This document shows, piece after piece, positions 44,001 through 57,802 of a stretch of 64,000 nucleotides of DNA. Origin of the DNA: Sthenelais limicola (Eukaryota > Annelida > Polychaeta > Phyllodocida > Sigalionidae); assembly GCA_942159475.1 (NCBI GenBank), contig OW804094.1:128574755-128638754 (forward strand), given 5' to 3'. A program made the position numbers and the translations under genes. Within the stretch, counting starts at the first letter, position 1, and each line of letters begins with the position of its first letter. The notes beneath the pieces are model-generated. The model did not search any database and was not told where the DNA came from. It saw only the letters and a list, made by a program, of their open reading frames with translations.

Positions 44001-45664
44001 CTAACCATCCTATGCTTTGTTTGTAGAACATAACACCTTCACAAAAAAAAGAACACGGATCCCTTAATGGGGACAAGATCCCCAGGGATTTAACAGAACG
44101 TCGTCAAAACAGTAAGGGTGAAAATTAACTTGAGAAATAGCTTTTTTTATATTCTGGTTTCTCTCAAGCGTAGCCTGGAGTCATTTTAAGTGTTATATAT
44201 TGCAGAGAAGCAACAGGGCCAACAATCGTTGCGTACAATACGAGTGGTATACATATAAGTATACAATGTACTGGCCTAGATACAGACCGTGATTAAACTA
44301 AGAAAAATATTATTATAGGAGTGAGTAAGAAGGATAACACAAGTATCCAATATGAAAGGACATTTCTCTGTCATTATGAGATCAAAGTCACTCTGGTGGA
44401 CTATTTTTCACCGGTGCCCCCTTTTCAATGTGCCCCCCTTTCGCCTCCTCCTCGCTGTCAGCGACTTGATAGGACTAACATTTAGGTATCCCCATTATGT
44501 AGGCCAAAAGCAAAACTTTCTTTTTTTGTAACTGGCAAAACTTTTGAGCCGAGAAAGGGGAACACGTAGTTGATTCACAATATCGGAATGAAAGCTACGG
44601 TCTCCGCCCAGGCGAATGACACTAATGTGGGTGGAAATTCCACTCCGCAAGTATTCCTTCGGGGGCGAAGGGATCCAGGCCCTTTCTTTCCGAGTAGAAT
44701 AATTTACATACATTATTACTTCTTGAAGAGGTGCTATCGTGAATATTTAGGGATGGATATCTATGCATCATTTCATTTTGGATCATTTAGCAATTAGGAG
44801 GAAAAGTTTAATATTACGAGTCTTGGTGAAGGAATAACGATACTGAAACGTTAATAAACGTCAGACAACACATTTAATAGCAATAACATGTCCAGCCATT
44901 GTTGCAGTGTTGATGCCGTTCCCCTACTTGATCGTTTAATAATACATTCAAGAGCAGCAATAATCGCAAAATTAAATATTAAATAGGAGAGCTTTGCTTA
45001 ACAGAAATATACCCCTCCCGATTATATTAATTTGTTATTTAATTACCTACATCACACAATTATTACAAAGGGTATAGATATAAAGTGGGATATTTCGCAT
45101 AGGAACGTATTGAAGTAAAGTTGTTGTACCATAGTAAGCTTCCAATAAGCTGCATAGGGGGTTACCAACAAGTTGAGTTTGAGGGGGAAAAACGCCAACC
45201 AATTATCGTGGAATAGTTTCAAGCTGGCATTGATTGTCCTAGCTGCAGCCAATGAAACAAACCAATTATTCGCAACCAGAATGTCATTCCGACTGGTATC
45301 ATAGAATGTTGTTGCAACGACACAACTCCAACTCAACAGCACAGAAGTCTTGATTAGGCGCACATGCAGGCTGCACACAGCCTACCAGTTCACCATGGGG
45401 TAATCACAAATAAAGTCTGTTTCCTACCAACATATTTCACCCTACCTACACGCTAACTACATCAGTATAAATACACACGAGCTGGCCTTTTTGCCTGCAT
45501 CCACTTCCCGTTTTACAACAGAAATCAGGCGAGGCCAAAAAGAGAACAGAGGAAATGTGGAATGATACTGGGAGAGGAAAGAGGCACTGTGGGGTTCAAT
45601 TTATACACATGCTGCATGCAGAATGGAAGCTGCATGAAAGGCAAGCACGGAGGAAAAGGGGCGG
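38001..45664. other. Non-coding stretch, no gene recognised
   Basis: Short frames only. A CA-rich patch (ACACAC, TCACAC, CCACAC) lies near 39187-39216. Parts of 40.4-42.6 kb have a mixed, non-repetitive texture that could be regulatory, but nothing in the sequence alone proves it. Confidence 0.5.
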
Positions 45665-45667
45665 TGT

Positions 45668-45698
<31 letters not shown>
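45665..45698 (+). repeat. (TG)n microsatellite joined to 17-nt poly(G)
   Basis: About eight TG dinucleotides (45665-45681) pass directly into an uninterrupted run of 17 G (45682-45698). Confidence 0.95.
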
Positions 45699-45699
<1 letters not shown>

Positions 45700-48600
45700 G
45701 ATGCATATTGTATCCCCCAGGTATGCAGGAGGAGCAACCCAGGGTAGTTTATTTACTCTTCAGAATAGATTTTTGTATCTGGAGGGAAATGGAACCACTG
45801 CTAGTATCTGCTTTTTCCTGGGGGTTAATTGGTTTTTATGGCGCATTGGCGGTGTATATTCGATAGGTATTTTGGTTAAGAGGCAGGCAGAGATAGGTCT
45901 CGTTTTCCTAACTACATACTAACAAGATCCCCATGCAACATTGCTTCAAAGTGGCTTCTTATCGGGGACCTTTTCCCATCGAGTCAAGTATGCAGACATA
46001 ACACATAAATACTAGCCCGTCCAAGCTCGTCTGTGTAGAGCCTTACTTCTGACTCCACTACCCGCATCTTTCTATACTTCATGTCAGTCACGTTTACAGG
46101 AAAATGTAACAATAATACTCTCGTCAAGTACAGAGTTAAGACATTGTATCAAATGGTAAGTAGAAAGAGCGATAAGGCTTGGCCACTGCGTAATAACTGT
46201 AAACTTCAGTCGAGTCAGAGAAACATTCATTCTTCTTGACTAATGGCCCATGGTGCTAACCACGAACTAGGTGCGAATTGGAAATAAATTTATTGCGTAG
46301 ATAAACAAGATGAATAAGTCAGGGGCTAAGGAGCGTTTACTGGAAATAAATCCACGAAGCATGCCCCACCAAAAACTTTCGCATCAGTTTTGGCTGTTAT
46401 TTTTCTTCTTTTAAGAAATACAACAGGTCTACGATCTCAGTATGATATGGTAGGCGCCACAGTTGTCCCAACAGCCACCCATAGCACTAAGAAAAGCTGA
46501 ATATCCAGCAATCCACACAAGAAAACTGTGATTGACTGCAAGGCTTTTAAGTGGAGTGATTCAATTTTTTCGAGATGATTTAACCATCATTCATTATTTG
46601 TAAGGCGAGCCTTAGGCCAGACCTGGTTTGTTATCACACCATTTAGTTTCACGAACCTATAGGTCTGGACAGAGATCACAGAGGAAAACAGAATTAGCTC
46701 GTGACTAGGCAAGCTAATGGACTAAGGCAGGCTAACAGACACCGGCCCTTGTATACAGGTTCCATGTCTGCACTAACTCACACTCCATGCTCGGAGTGTT
46801 TGAAATGATCCAGTTTGCCTCCTCCAGTACCTCCCAAAAGCCAACCCTGGAACGCCTGATGCCTCTTCCCACTCTCCATCTCCTCGCCAGATAAGAACCG
46901 ACTTGCATTCAGCGATTATCTCAATGCCCTACTCCAAGTGTATATAACGTAAGGCAAGGGGGCTGAACTGAGTGAACTGCAGATTATCCGGACTGGATGG
47001 GGGGGGGGGGGGGGGGGGGATATTCCAAACTCGTAACAGGCGGGTACAGTGAATCTTTGGGGTTCCTCGCTGCTGCCAATGACACAAACATGTCTGTTTA
47101 TTGGTGGCGAGGGGATCCCTCCGGCCAGGAGTTGGTGGTACTTGTATAGCTAGTGCCTACAGAATGGACCTCTGTGCTTGTTCAAGCTCCAGGGACGACC
47201 ATCTTAGCACACAGTACACAAAGTAACCATGGTATCGCGAGGAGTTCACCCCTGGCACTCTCTCAGTCCAGGCCATCTGGAGTACATCCGTAGCTCCAGT
47301 AATATCTCTACACATTTTTCTTTTCACTCTTATAAATATCGATGTGATGGCGGCGGAGGGATGGTGGTAGAGGTGGAACTGAGTTAACTTCAGCTACTCT
47401 CGCAGCGAAGCCAAATCTTCCACCAAGAGAGAAGACATAATCAGACCATAAACATATTACAGTAGAAGAACATGTGGCCATGCACTGCTTATTTTTTCTG
47501 AGCAAAGTGATTTTTCAAACAGTGTTTTACTGCAACAGGGCAACCTTTTTCTTCACAAGTAAAACAAAACCATCTTGTGGGTGTTTGTAGAAATTTATCA
47601 TGGTGTTTTGGGGTTTTTTTTTGTTTCTTTTTTAAAAAAAAGTTGAGAGCTCCTATTAAAACATCTGTCAGGTAGACTCACTATCGTAGTTAACATCCCG
47701 TCTCTAAATCAATGTCTAGATGGGCCGAAATACAGATTAAATAGCGATAAAGTAAGCAATGTGAAAAATAGATAACATTTTAATAAGTCAACAGATATGC
47801 AGGCTTATTTAGCATAATTATGATGGTCAGACATTTAATCATAATGAGCAACTGATAAATGGGAGGATCGCAAAGAACACACATATTTAAGGGAAACTTT
47901 AATCTTCAGCATTCAGCCTTTGACATAACGCTCTCACCGTGCATTCAGAAGTGAAACAAAATATTCGAGCTATGCCAATTGGATGCTATTTCCCAAGTGA
48001 ATGCTATTTCACAGGAGAACAATCGATATTCAGAGGGAAAATGACCACTTCTGAAGTTTACAATTCCCATGCTTGTTAACCAGGCTCCGATCCAATACAG
48101 GGACAAGAAAATAACCGATTATTACGAGTCTAGTTGCAATTCATCACGCGGCAAAGCAAGATAAATGCATCCATATCATGTAAATTAGTCCGATAGGGAG
48201 CTGAAAAAAACTGTGACAAATTAATAAATTTGCCTTTGAACACTACGAGCGATATGAACACTCGATCTCAGTCAGCGGTAGATCAACAGAAGTTTTCCTC
48301 GTGGCTTCCGTCTTGACACTCTTTGCTTTAATCACAGATAAACTTGTCAACAGCTGTGTCATTTTAAATCATACAGATAGTATCAAATGTCAGCCTGTGA
48401 CACATCAGCACTGACAAATCCATCCACTTCAAATACAGTGCGTTGAGAAGAGAAAGAAGATCTGCCGGGGTCAGATGGGAGAGAGGATGAATTTGTAAAG
48501 CATTGAATCAAATGTACAAACGTCATTACGCTGTACCTCTCGTCATTTTCTATGACAAGGGATTTCCATGAAATCTTGTCACTAAACATCAAGAGAAACA

Positions 48601-51600
48601 TGTGATCAAATCAATTCGCCGCTATCTTTGAACAAAACTTCACCAAGTCACATCAGACAAAACACAACACAAATTCGTTTCAATCAACTAACTTGGTAAC
48701 AAGAACAAGAACAATGCGATAACAATACAATGCAATACAACAAGACTGGCAACATGCTTCCAAACCAAAAGTAAATCGCAGCTGCAAAAGCTATCGTAGT
48801 CGGCAAGTAGAGTTGTGAGGTTTAGAAGTACATGCATCACCCGAAAGAGAGGTAGTAGTAGTGGGTGGTGTCGGAGGAAGGGAGGTAGGTGGCAATGATA
48901 GCGAGGTATCCATTCAATGTTTGGCACGTTGACTCACGTCAGCGCCTGTGTACGGCGGGGTACAGGTGGGGGTCGGAGTGTAACGAGCCTGACATGCTCG
49001 AGGGCTAAAGGTGAAGCCACACCAACACGCCCTTCTCCGGTGTCCTCCATATTTCTTGTGGCAATTTATGCTCCCCTAGAGCAGCAGCAGAAATCTTTCT
49101 TATGCCTCGAGATTTGCACAACTTTCAACCATTTATTTTTCAACTTTTGAGGGTTTGTTTGCCACAAAAGCAATACGTCTACGTTATGAGAAGTTGGTAC
49201 GAACTAGACTTGTATCAAACTATAACCTACTGTATATATACTAGGCTGAAGCTATACAATAGTAACTAACCACTCCCACGTGTGTGTTCTAATTGGATCT
49301 AAGAGCTAGTTCGTTTTTAAATCTAAACATTATCACACAAGCTCTACACCTTACAGCTATGTATTAATTTAAGGGCCAGGCGAATCGCGCTGCTGTCCCG
49401 AGAAAAAAACTTTCCATGTGCTACTTGGGTTTCAAATCAACACTTCTCCGCTTCTATATTGGGGATAAAATATGATTTACCTTAATTCAATAGTGCTTTA
49501 TTATTAAACTCGCTAAACTAAAGGATAGGCAAGGTTAGGTTTGTTAGTAGCAAACAGGAGTGAACATACAGTTCTTACGAACGTTACACAAAGACGTGTA
49601 CATACCTTCATAACTAGTTTTTTTGCGGACCCGTTCACGTGCTTCTAAGTTTGTATCTGTTCAGCAAATTCTCAGACCTGCGCAAAGTGAATAAGGATCT
49701 CAGGTGGGTGTTGCATGAAGCAAGACAGGTGTGAAAATAACCTAGAGCTAGAGACCGGCAGCTTAAGAAATAACCCCACTAAAAATCTGAATTCATGGCC
49801 AAAAATCTGTTTCAATTATTTCTTCGGGTTGTTTTTTTTCTTTTTGTATACTTGATCGTTAAGTCAGGAGAAGAGCTTGGAAGGCGTTTAGAATTTTGTT
49901 CATCGTGTATGTCTAGCACGATACCACCAATGATGATGTATTATCAAATATAATGAGCAGCGACGGCAGGTACTTTGAAAGTGTTCGGATAATAAAATGC
50001 ATACGAGAGAAGGTCACCAACCCTATACTCATATCAGAAGGATTTTTTCTTGTATTTTTAATTTTCGAAATATTAATGAATGTGGCCGTTCGAATAAATT
50101 GACCGACAACTGCAGTACTTCTCCCGTTGAATTAAGATCAAAGATTTGTTTAAATATATTTGAATGAATTTGCCTAAAAGGATAATTAAATTTAGTCATT
50201 GAAGAATTGATTGAGAATTTGAATCTTAAGGTTCCGATCACAAATAGCAGAGGCATGAGTATGAGTAGGGACGCCTGATTTCCTATGCCAAGAGGAAGGT
50301 TCTTTATATTAAAATGCCACGAAATTAAATATACTGTACAAGAGAGTAAGGATTGAAAGGGAAGCAGTAATAATAACTTAACGTGAAAAGTATAAATTTG
50401 AAGAACATGAGAGATTGAACCATGAGGCAAAAGTAATAAAAACATGTGCACGGAATAATCAGAACATTTTTGTTAAATACACTTAGTAGGCTTGAAGGCA
50501 AAGTTAGGAGCAGTGTAAGTAAACAGCTATATTGGTCATACCTACCCCTGGACCACAGTCCAAATATTTACATTCAAACACACAAGCTATTAGAAAATAC
50601 TCATGTGACATGAATATTGGATAGAACATAGAAAGTTTGTACGAATAGGCTTCGACCTATAATGGGGAACATTTCAGAGGCCTTGGCCATGAAAGATAAT
50701 AATGTCAAACCTGTCCATCGTTGCTCGGCGACGCGTCTTTTTTGATGATAACAAGTTAAATCATAGAACCTAGAGCATGCGTTAGACGTATAACTTCTGT
50801 CGGAGGAACATAGACATGATTTTGATATTGTTTATTACATAATGAAAATAATAAGAAAATACCTCTAGCATTTTATTTATTGCTTTCAAACGATTATAAG
50901 TTAGAGAAAATCATCACGTTCGTCCATCGTCAGGTAAAACAGTCATATATCATGGCAAGAGCTGGAATAGAGCAAGTGATAAAAGGGACCAAGGAATTGT
51001 TGACGGACGGGGGGTGAAAGAAGGGATGTGCCTGTTCTTTATACAGAAGATGTGGTCCCTTGGCGATTGTTTAGGAAGAATATCTTGGACTCATGCCGAG
51101 AGAAGTAACACAGCCTGGCCGCCAAACAATGTGGGCAGCGACGGGGAGAGTAGCTCGAGGCCTCCTCTGCCACTCATCTTCAACTGCTCTCCGACCCCAC
51201 CTACTGGCGGAATTTCACACCAAACCAATTACATCAAATTCACAACAACTCAGATTGCCGAGCAGTCATCAAATAAGTGGCGTTTTAAAAGGGGGCAAAA
51301 GGGAGGGAAAATCTGGCGTCCCGCTCGGGCTTGGTCATTTTAACCTCCTAATGAAACAATCGGGGCGAGCACATCGGCCCACCGGAAGAAATAAAACAAA
51401 GATAAAGACGAAAGATGAAGCGAGAAACAAAAAAAAACAGCTCTGGCAACTACTCTCTGGATTGTGGTTCTTGATTTCGTGAGAATGTTACTCTCAAAAT
51501 CTGACATTAGTGAAGGCCATTAAGTCGAAAGTAAAGAAATAAATAATGAAAATCTGAGACCCACTGAGGCTTTATTCTGGGGAAAATGCGCTGTCTAATG

Positions 51601-54080
51601 GCATGTTTTTTCTTAGAAAATGCAAATACAGTTCATAAGATGGACGCAGATACATAATACACCAGCTTGGACTTAAGAATAAAGTAACCGACTGTTCATG
51701 AACGTGAGGTTTTTGCTATTTAACTTATTTAAGAAGGAGGGAGCCAGTATTTAGTCCTGCAATTTCCCTGTCGGCGAATCGCATTTTAAACCAAATATGG
51801 CCACATTCCTTGAGTCACATTATATTCATGTACCCACGCCTACCTCTTTACCTAGATAACCTGTCGCTCTTAGTAGTCATACCTTGCAGACTCTCCCTAA
51901 CAAAGGCATAGAGCCTGCAATCAGAAAACGCGCAGAAGAATCAGTGAAAAGGAAACAAAAACACAAAGTACACACAAATCTGTTGCCGTAGCTCCTTCTC
52001 GAGCCAGGCAAGCATTAAGTTGATGCGTTAAAGAAGTACTCGCGCGAGAGAGTTTATATCAAAACGCCTCGTTACCTCCGGCCCTTTTATTTCATCCCTG
52101 GGCCCGTCTAGCAACAAAGCACCATGTAAATGAAATAATGGACGCTCCTGACAAGGAGAAGGAGACGTTGAAAGGCGGCGATGTAAGGCCGTGTAAGGCA
52201 CAAACAAATGCCAGTTACTCATCAAATTTATCCCCTTCATTACTTTAAATCTGGCGCCAGACCTCCATCGTTTAGGACATGAGGCCAGCCTCAGAACAAC
52301 TTATTTTTCTAGCCGACGATGAGGAAGGAGACTGAATCGCTAACTCAGCACCAGTAAACGGACAGAAGAGGGGATAGCTCTCGCCACCTTTGAGTTGAAC
52401 AAATTCATTATAATACTTCTGAAAAAAGTTCCTGTTATGGTAATTTCATTATGAACAAGCCCTCAAAAACTAACAGGATGGGACGTGCTGCATCAAAGCT
52501 CCGAGCTGACCTGTATTCGCTACTGCTCGTCTAATTGCTCAGAGCGGATTGGCTCAATTTTAGTTTGCTGCCATTAATAGCTAGGCAGAGTAACCCTGGG
52601 ATGAGCGACTTTCTTATCATTTCCTCTCAAATAAAAAGTTTCTCGGTGCCAGAAAGGGAAAAATAAAGACTGCCTAGCTCAAATAAAATCTCCCGTTTCC
52701 TTATTAGTCAAGACCTGCTGATTCTAGTGCCTCTTTAGACTAGATGTGATCCCACATAGCCTTGACATTTCGCGACTCCTCTAAACTTTGTAGTGCAAAT
52801 TATAGCAACACTTAAGTTTCCATCTCATTCGCGTTGGTGAAGGAAGTTAAGTTGACGGATTTCAATAATTGATGAATGTGAATGCTGCACTCATTTAACT
52901 ATAATGTCCATTGCCTTCATCTTAAAATATTTTCCGACCTCAAGAATTTAATTTCAATGCATGATTTCCAGTCTCAGTAATAGTAGCATCATTTGAACCA
53001 TTTAGCTAATATTGAATTTACTGTATTTCACAGTAAAGCACGAGGCATGCCATATGAATATAAAATAACAAATAAATGATAGAATTTGAATGATTAACGT
53101 GGGATGCTTGGCCAACATCAGTCATACCTGCCACCAAATACCTAATTCAAACATTGCTGACACGTATTCAACTATTATATGAGTCAGCAATTCGGTCTGG
53201 CAGTGGGAACACATGATTCTCCACTCTCTTTTTATACTGTACTTCCCCTCGCTTGTGTCATTGCTTTTAATAGAATGTCTCCATTCTGCTTATTTTTCCT
53301 ACCTCCACCTACATCTCTCCTATGTATTGAGCATGACTATTGCAAAATGAACTTCTTAAGATTTGGGAAGGATATCTGATACACAAAGATCACTAAGGCA
53401 AGGGCTGCGTGTTCATCCCCGAGGGCCTTTGGCGAATTTCCTTAACTTAAGAGTGTCCGTTTTCCCGGTAGAAGCCGGTAAGCATTCTTGAGTCCTTTTT
53501 TCGCCCCAACCCATGTCCCGAATGTATGCTAAATGGAATTGCGACAGCTTTCAGAACAAATATTGAGAAGGATTCCCATGCACAGTATAGACAGAGAGGT
53601 GGGACCCGCCAGATAGCCTACTCCATCGCACTTTTGTGCTACCTAGAGGCGCATCAGACGCGGGCAAGTTTCTTACGTGCCGATGGCAGCGCTTCCGCCT
53701 CGCCTGAATGAAGGGTATCATTTCCTGAAAGCCTCTATTGTCCTCGGACCGAGGATTTCCAGGGAGTCCACCAATGTGCGCATGTGAAAGCGGATACATT
53801 AAGTGGCAAAGAACAGGTGTGTGTCATTGTGATACTGATACAACCGACTCGTGTGTTTTATTATGAATTCTAGAAATTCTCACGCGTGGCGACATATAGG
53901 AAGGTGCATGGAAAGGGTGGCAGAAAGCTTTGATCTGTAAGCCAACTGTTATAGACAACCAGTGACCTAAGGGCAACATCGGCAAAAAGGTGCTCGCCAC
54001 ACACAGTACCTTTCCAATGGCAATGTGTAAGAAATATGCGTACACCCAGAATTGTAATGGATCAAAAGCCTTGCATTAGC
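45699..54080. other. Non-coding stretch, no gene recognised
   Basis: The longest frame here (140 codons, minus strand, 50029-50451) is Leu/Ile/Phe-rich because the plus strand is A-rich; it has no domain. A region near 52491-52600 contains ATCAAAG, TAATTG, GATTGG and CATTAATAG, a texture compatible with a regulatory element, but without comparative evidence. A 21-nt poly(G) lies inside. Confidence 0.5.
46999..47019 (+). repeat. Poly(G) tract, 21 nt
   Basis: The longest homopolymer in the window: 21 uninterrupted G. Length may be approximate because such runs are prone to sequencing error. Confidence 0.9.
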
Positions 54081-54124
54081 GCGACAGCAAAGAGCGTAAT
54101 TATATTTACGCTCTTTGGCGACAG
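54081..54124. repeat. 30-bp palindrome flanked by 7-bp direct repeats
   Basis: GCGACAG (54081-54087) is followed by a 12-bp perfect inverted repeat, CAAAGAGCGTAA (54088-54099) and TTACGCTCTTTG (54106-54117), with a 6-nt TTATAT centre. GCGACAG follows again at 54118-54124. The symmetry suggests a tiny foldback insertion with target duplication, or a template-switch mutation. Confidence 0.85.
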
Positions 54125-57100
54125 GCACTGGAATGCAACACACTCTTGACAAATTCAAATCGATAGCACTGAAATAAAAGAGAGAAAAATAACAGCATCA
54201 AATGAAAAAGAAAATATCCAATCATTTCTACACTAGAGTGCTGTATTAATATATTATCAGACCCACATGATCACAAGAATTGGACGACTGCCACACATCG
54301 CATGTCCTGCAATTATTATGGACCAATAGAGTATAGCAAAGGCTGGCTTATGTCATTTTTATATCAATAACTACAGACACGAGATATAACTTTTCGCTTC
54401 CACACTCCAAGTGGTACACCCATACCATGTCCCTCATAACTTGCAGAAATGTATCACCTCGTGAATACCATTGCGTTCATGAATACAATTAATTAATCCT
54501 CGATTTCAATTCCAATTCCCAGCTTTAAACTCGCATGTGGGAAAAAACACTTTTCAAATGCTTGAGATGATTATGGTGATAAAGCAGGTTGTGTCAGAGT
54601 CACAGGAGAGCCTTGGAAGTTGCGTGTGTTTGAAACATTGGTGCGAGTAATACGAGGATTATTGTAGCAGTGCCTTCTGATATTTGAGATAAGGATGGTC
54701 GACCATCAATAGTGGGAGACACTGTACACAATACCTTTATTAATCATTACTCCAGACCGATCATGGCACCGCCTCTTCTCTTTCTCCTCTTTTAGCTGTT
54801 TTTGTTGGCGTTTGCGCCTGATAAACATGTCTCAAACCGGTTTACCCATCGCTGGCGGAATATTAGTTACTTTATTATGGATGGCCGTGTGATACTTAAC
54901 TTTTCAATATTGAAACGCCTGTCAGTCGCACACTCAAAGATAAAAGCGAGCTTGTAGAAGATTGCAATAAACACAGAATGACAACCACTAGGGCTGAGTG
55001 GGAAGTAGCAGAAACAAGGCCTGTCAAACAGAGTTAGTGCGAGACCAGTTTTATTAATATTGACAGGGCTCGCATTCGGGGAGGAGAGGGTCGGAAATGC
55101 CAGCTCTTGCCCAGGCCGTGCCGTGGCCATGTCCACCGCCTGAACCTTGCACCTAGTGACCAGCACAATTTGTGAAGTAATTCATCAGAGCCAGAACTAA
55201 CAATTCATCATACCTCAATTGTCTGTCCTACTTGGCACCGCTTCGTTTCGCTAATGGGCCCGAGGGGGCTCCCCATGTCCCCCCGCCCCGCCCCGCAACT
55301 CCACGTGGCATTTGGGGACCGTTTACACAGTTGAGATATGGCAAGACCAGCAGGATAGGGTGACAAAAGAGAGTGAAGGAAGGAGGTGTTTTGCTAAGAA
55401 TACAGCCTTTTGGTTCCTGCTAACAGGAAAGTTAAGAATAAGGAGCTTGTGACTGGTAAATGTGCACTTAATTTTTAGCAATCAAGCCTGTCTATACCTG
55501 TTCATTAGAAAGCATTCTACTCTTGCTTGCATCATTTGCTACAGTAGTTTGAAACGGCTCTTAGGCCAATAATCTCTATGAAATACAAGCAGAATTCCTT
55601 TGGTGTTCGTGATCGCCCTGTCCCTGTCGTTTTTTGCCTTTTGTTAACATTGTTTTACCAGGACTAAGTCAATTCGTACAGCTGGTCTTCCCTCGCTGCC
55701 CGGGCTATAGGTGAACACAAGCAGAGGCGAACTGATAACAAAATACATGTACATGTACCATAGTTGTGTCTGTGGGGTTAAAGAGGGCGAAAGATTATAT
55801 AGCAAATTGTCCATTAAAAATAATCAATACCCCATTTTGTATTTTATTTCTCATCAAATACCGACGAGACGTGTCCTTATATATTATTTGCAGTACACCC
55901 CCAAAACCATAACGTAAACAGAGGAACTAAGGCACTTGCACTGCATGGATCGATTAAATTCTATCACCTTCAACAACAAATCTATTAAAGGTGCAATAAA
56001 TCTTCTCTCTCGTGCATTCACAGCTTTTTTTAAGGAAGCCATAATCGCCATGCGTGATTGATTGATTGATTGGTTGTTTCAGAAGCGGTTTATCATCGCA
56101 TTAATATTTCACATGCCCAGAGTTTATAAACTTATTTCAGAGTAATAAATGTCATCCAAGTGAATTTATTTTAACAGTTGCATTTAGGAGCGATTTATAA
56201 ATCAGAATACGGTGGCTCCCATCAGAAGAGGCGAGTCTAGAATCCTATGAAATATTATTCCAATTTTCAACGTGAGATTGTTCTATACATTGTATTTCCA
56301 TATTGGTCTTGAGGGTAGAGCAATGGTCTATCACAGCTTCACTCGATCCTTAATAAAAGTTGCATTCCCTGTTAAATCTACCGCATTGCTATACTGCTAT
56401 TTATCCTTTTGAATTTCATTGAGTATTCCCTAACTTTAAGAAAATGAAGGAGAGTCATATTGAAAACAGTGGGATTCGGACGGACAGTACACCGGTGTGA
56501 ATCATTTTGAAGATAATTTGGTTTTACACAAACAAGAGCTGGTCACTGTCAATGAGCTTCAATATTCTATCTGGGTAACTTTCGGAGGGGTTGGGAACGA
56601 AGACCACAAAATACTAAATCCCATTCTATGACAGAAATTAGCTGGTAATACAGCTTGAACACGGGAAGTACGAGGAGGCTTCCCCACCAACCAGTCAACA
56701 GGAGTCGAAATCACTTGTGGCAGACGACATTTGATATTCGTCTGCTGGAATGCTGCACTCGATTATGGCAGAGCCTTGGCAATGACGACGTATGCAGTAT
56801 ACATGATGATGAGAAGAAGGACTTAATAACATCCCATCATTGTATTATCATCATTGAATCGCCATAATCACCAATTCCATATCTCGACTGACATGTCAGG
56901 AAGTCGTCCCTAATAATGCTGAGAGTGATCGGGCGACCTCTCGTGTTTTGTGACATCACACAGAGAAGGGACGTCATTACCTAGGATCCACAAAAAAGGT
57001 GCCCCTCTTGGGAGTGTGACAAGTGTGTTCTCACCGCTGGAGTACTGGAGGGATGTTGCTGCCATGGAAACGGGTGCAGACGACCCTGCCCAAGCTATAT

Positions 57101-57721
57101 ATATATGTCGAGGAACAACAAGACCCAGAATGCAAGTGGTGCACATAACCCACTCACTCACTGCCTGTTTACTTATATTATAGGGTGTGCGCAATTATAT
57201 TTTTATGTCGGGCGCAGGACCTATTTAGGGTAGCAGTGAACTAGTTACCACGTTTTGCACCACACTATTGTTATCTCTAGAGAATTAAAAGGGATGGCCC
57301 TGTAGGCGGATAGCAAGCGAGGTCAAGAGAATTCCATGTATGTATAACCTATATGTATGCTAGACACGACCCGAAATAGACAAGCGTCCCATTCCAAAGC
57401 AAACAATACAGCCGTGTTCTTCCCAACAGTCGCTAGATGTGTACCAAAGCTAGACGTGAAGGATGGCCCCATCCATCGCCAGCTCTCTTTTTGGAGGCTC
57501 ATCATCCCAAATAGGATGCCCTCAATAATGAATTCCAGTCACAGGAGCCAATACTCTTCCATCCATTCTTCCTTTTTTCTCTTGTTCACAATTGTCGTGT
57601 TTTGTTGTGACGAGTGGTCAGTGTGTGTGTCAGGTTGCTTCATCAAGATCTGTGTCTCAAGGGCCTATGTATGTATACATACAGAACACGTTAACAAATA
57701 GACCGTGATATTGACATTTGA
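54125..57721. other. Non-coding stretch, no gene recognised
   Basis: Short frames only. Contains a (TGAT)4 microsatellite at 56055-56072 and a TACATG-type short repeat near 55744-55758. No RNA gene or transposon fragment was recognised. Confidence 0.55.
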
Positions 57722-57802
57722 CCAGTGGGTCAACAAGTCTCGCCGGTCGTACTACTACTGCTAATGACAGTAATGTTCGACCGTGACTCGTTCACCCACT
57801 GG
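57722..57802 (+). ncRNA. Pre-miRNA-like hairpin (candidate)
   Basis: An 81-nt foldback. CCAGTGGGT pairs with ACCCACTGG at the base (9 bp), then C-C mismatch, AAC/GTT, A-C mismatch, AGTC/GACT, a small asymmetric loop, GGTCG/CGACC, and an apical TACTG/CAGTA stem around a 7-nt loop. Arm length, regular small mismatches and total size are those of an animal pre-miRNA. The sequence matches no miRNA I recognise. It could also be a chance or transposon-derived inverted repeat, and expression is unknown. Confidence 0.4.

Noticed and set aside
50029..50451. 140-codon hydrophobic frame on the minus strand
   Set aside because: Leu/Ile/Phe-rich only because the plus strand is A-rich; no regular membrane topology or family pattern.
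51014..51482. Two overlapping plus-strand frames (109 and 129 codons) in different phases
   Set aside because: Neither has a domain or consistent codon pattern; two overlapping phases open together indicates low stop density rather than coding.
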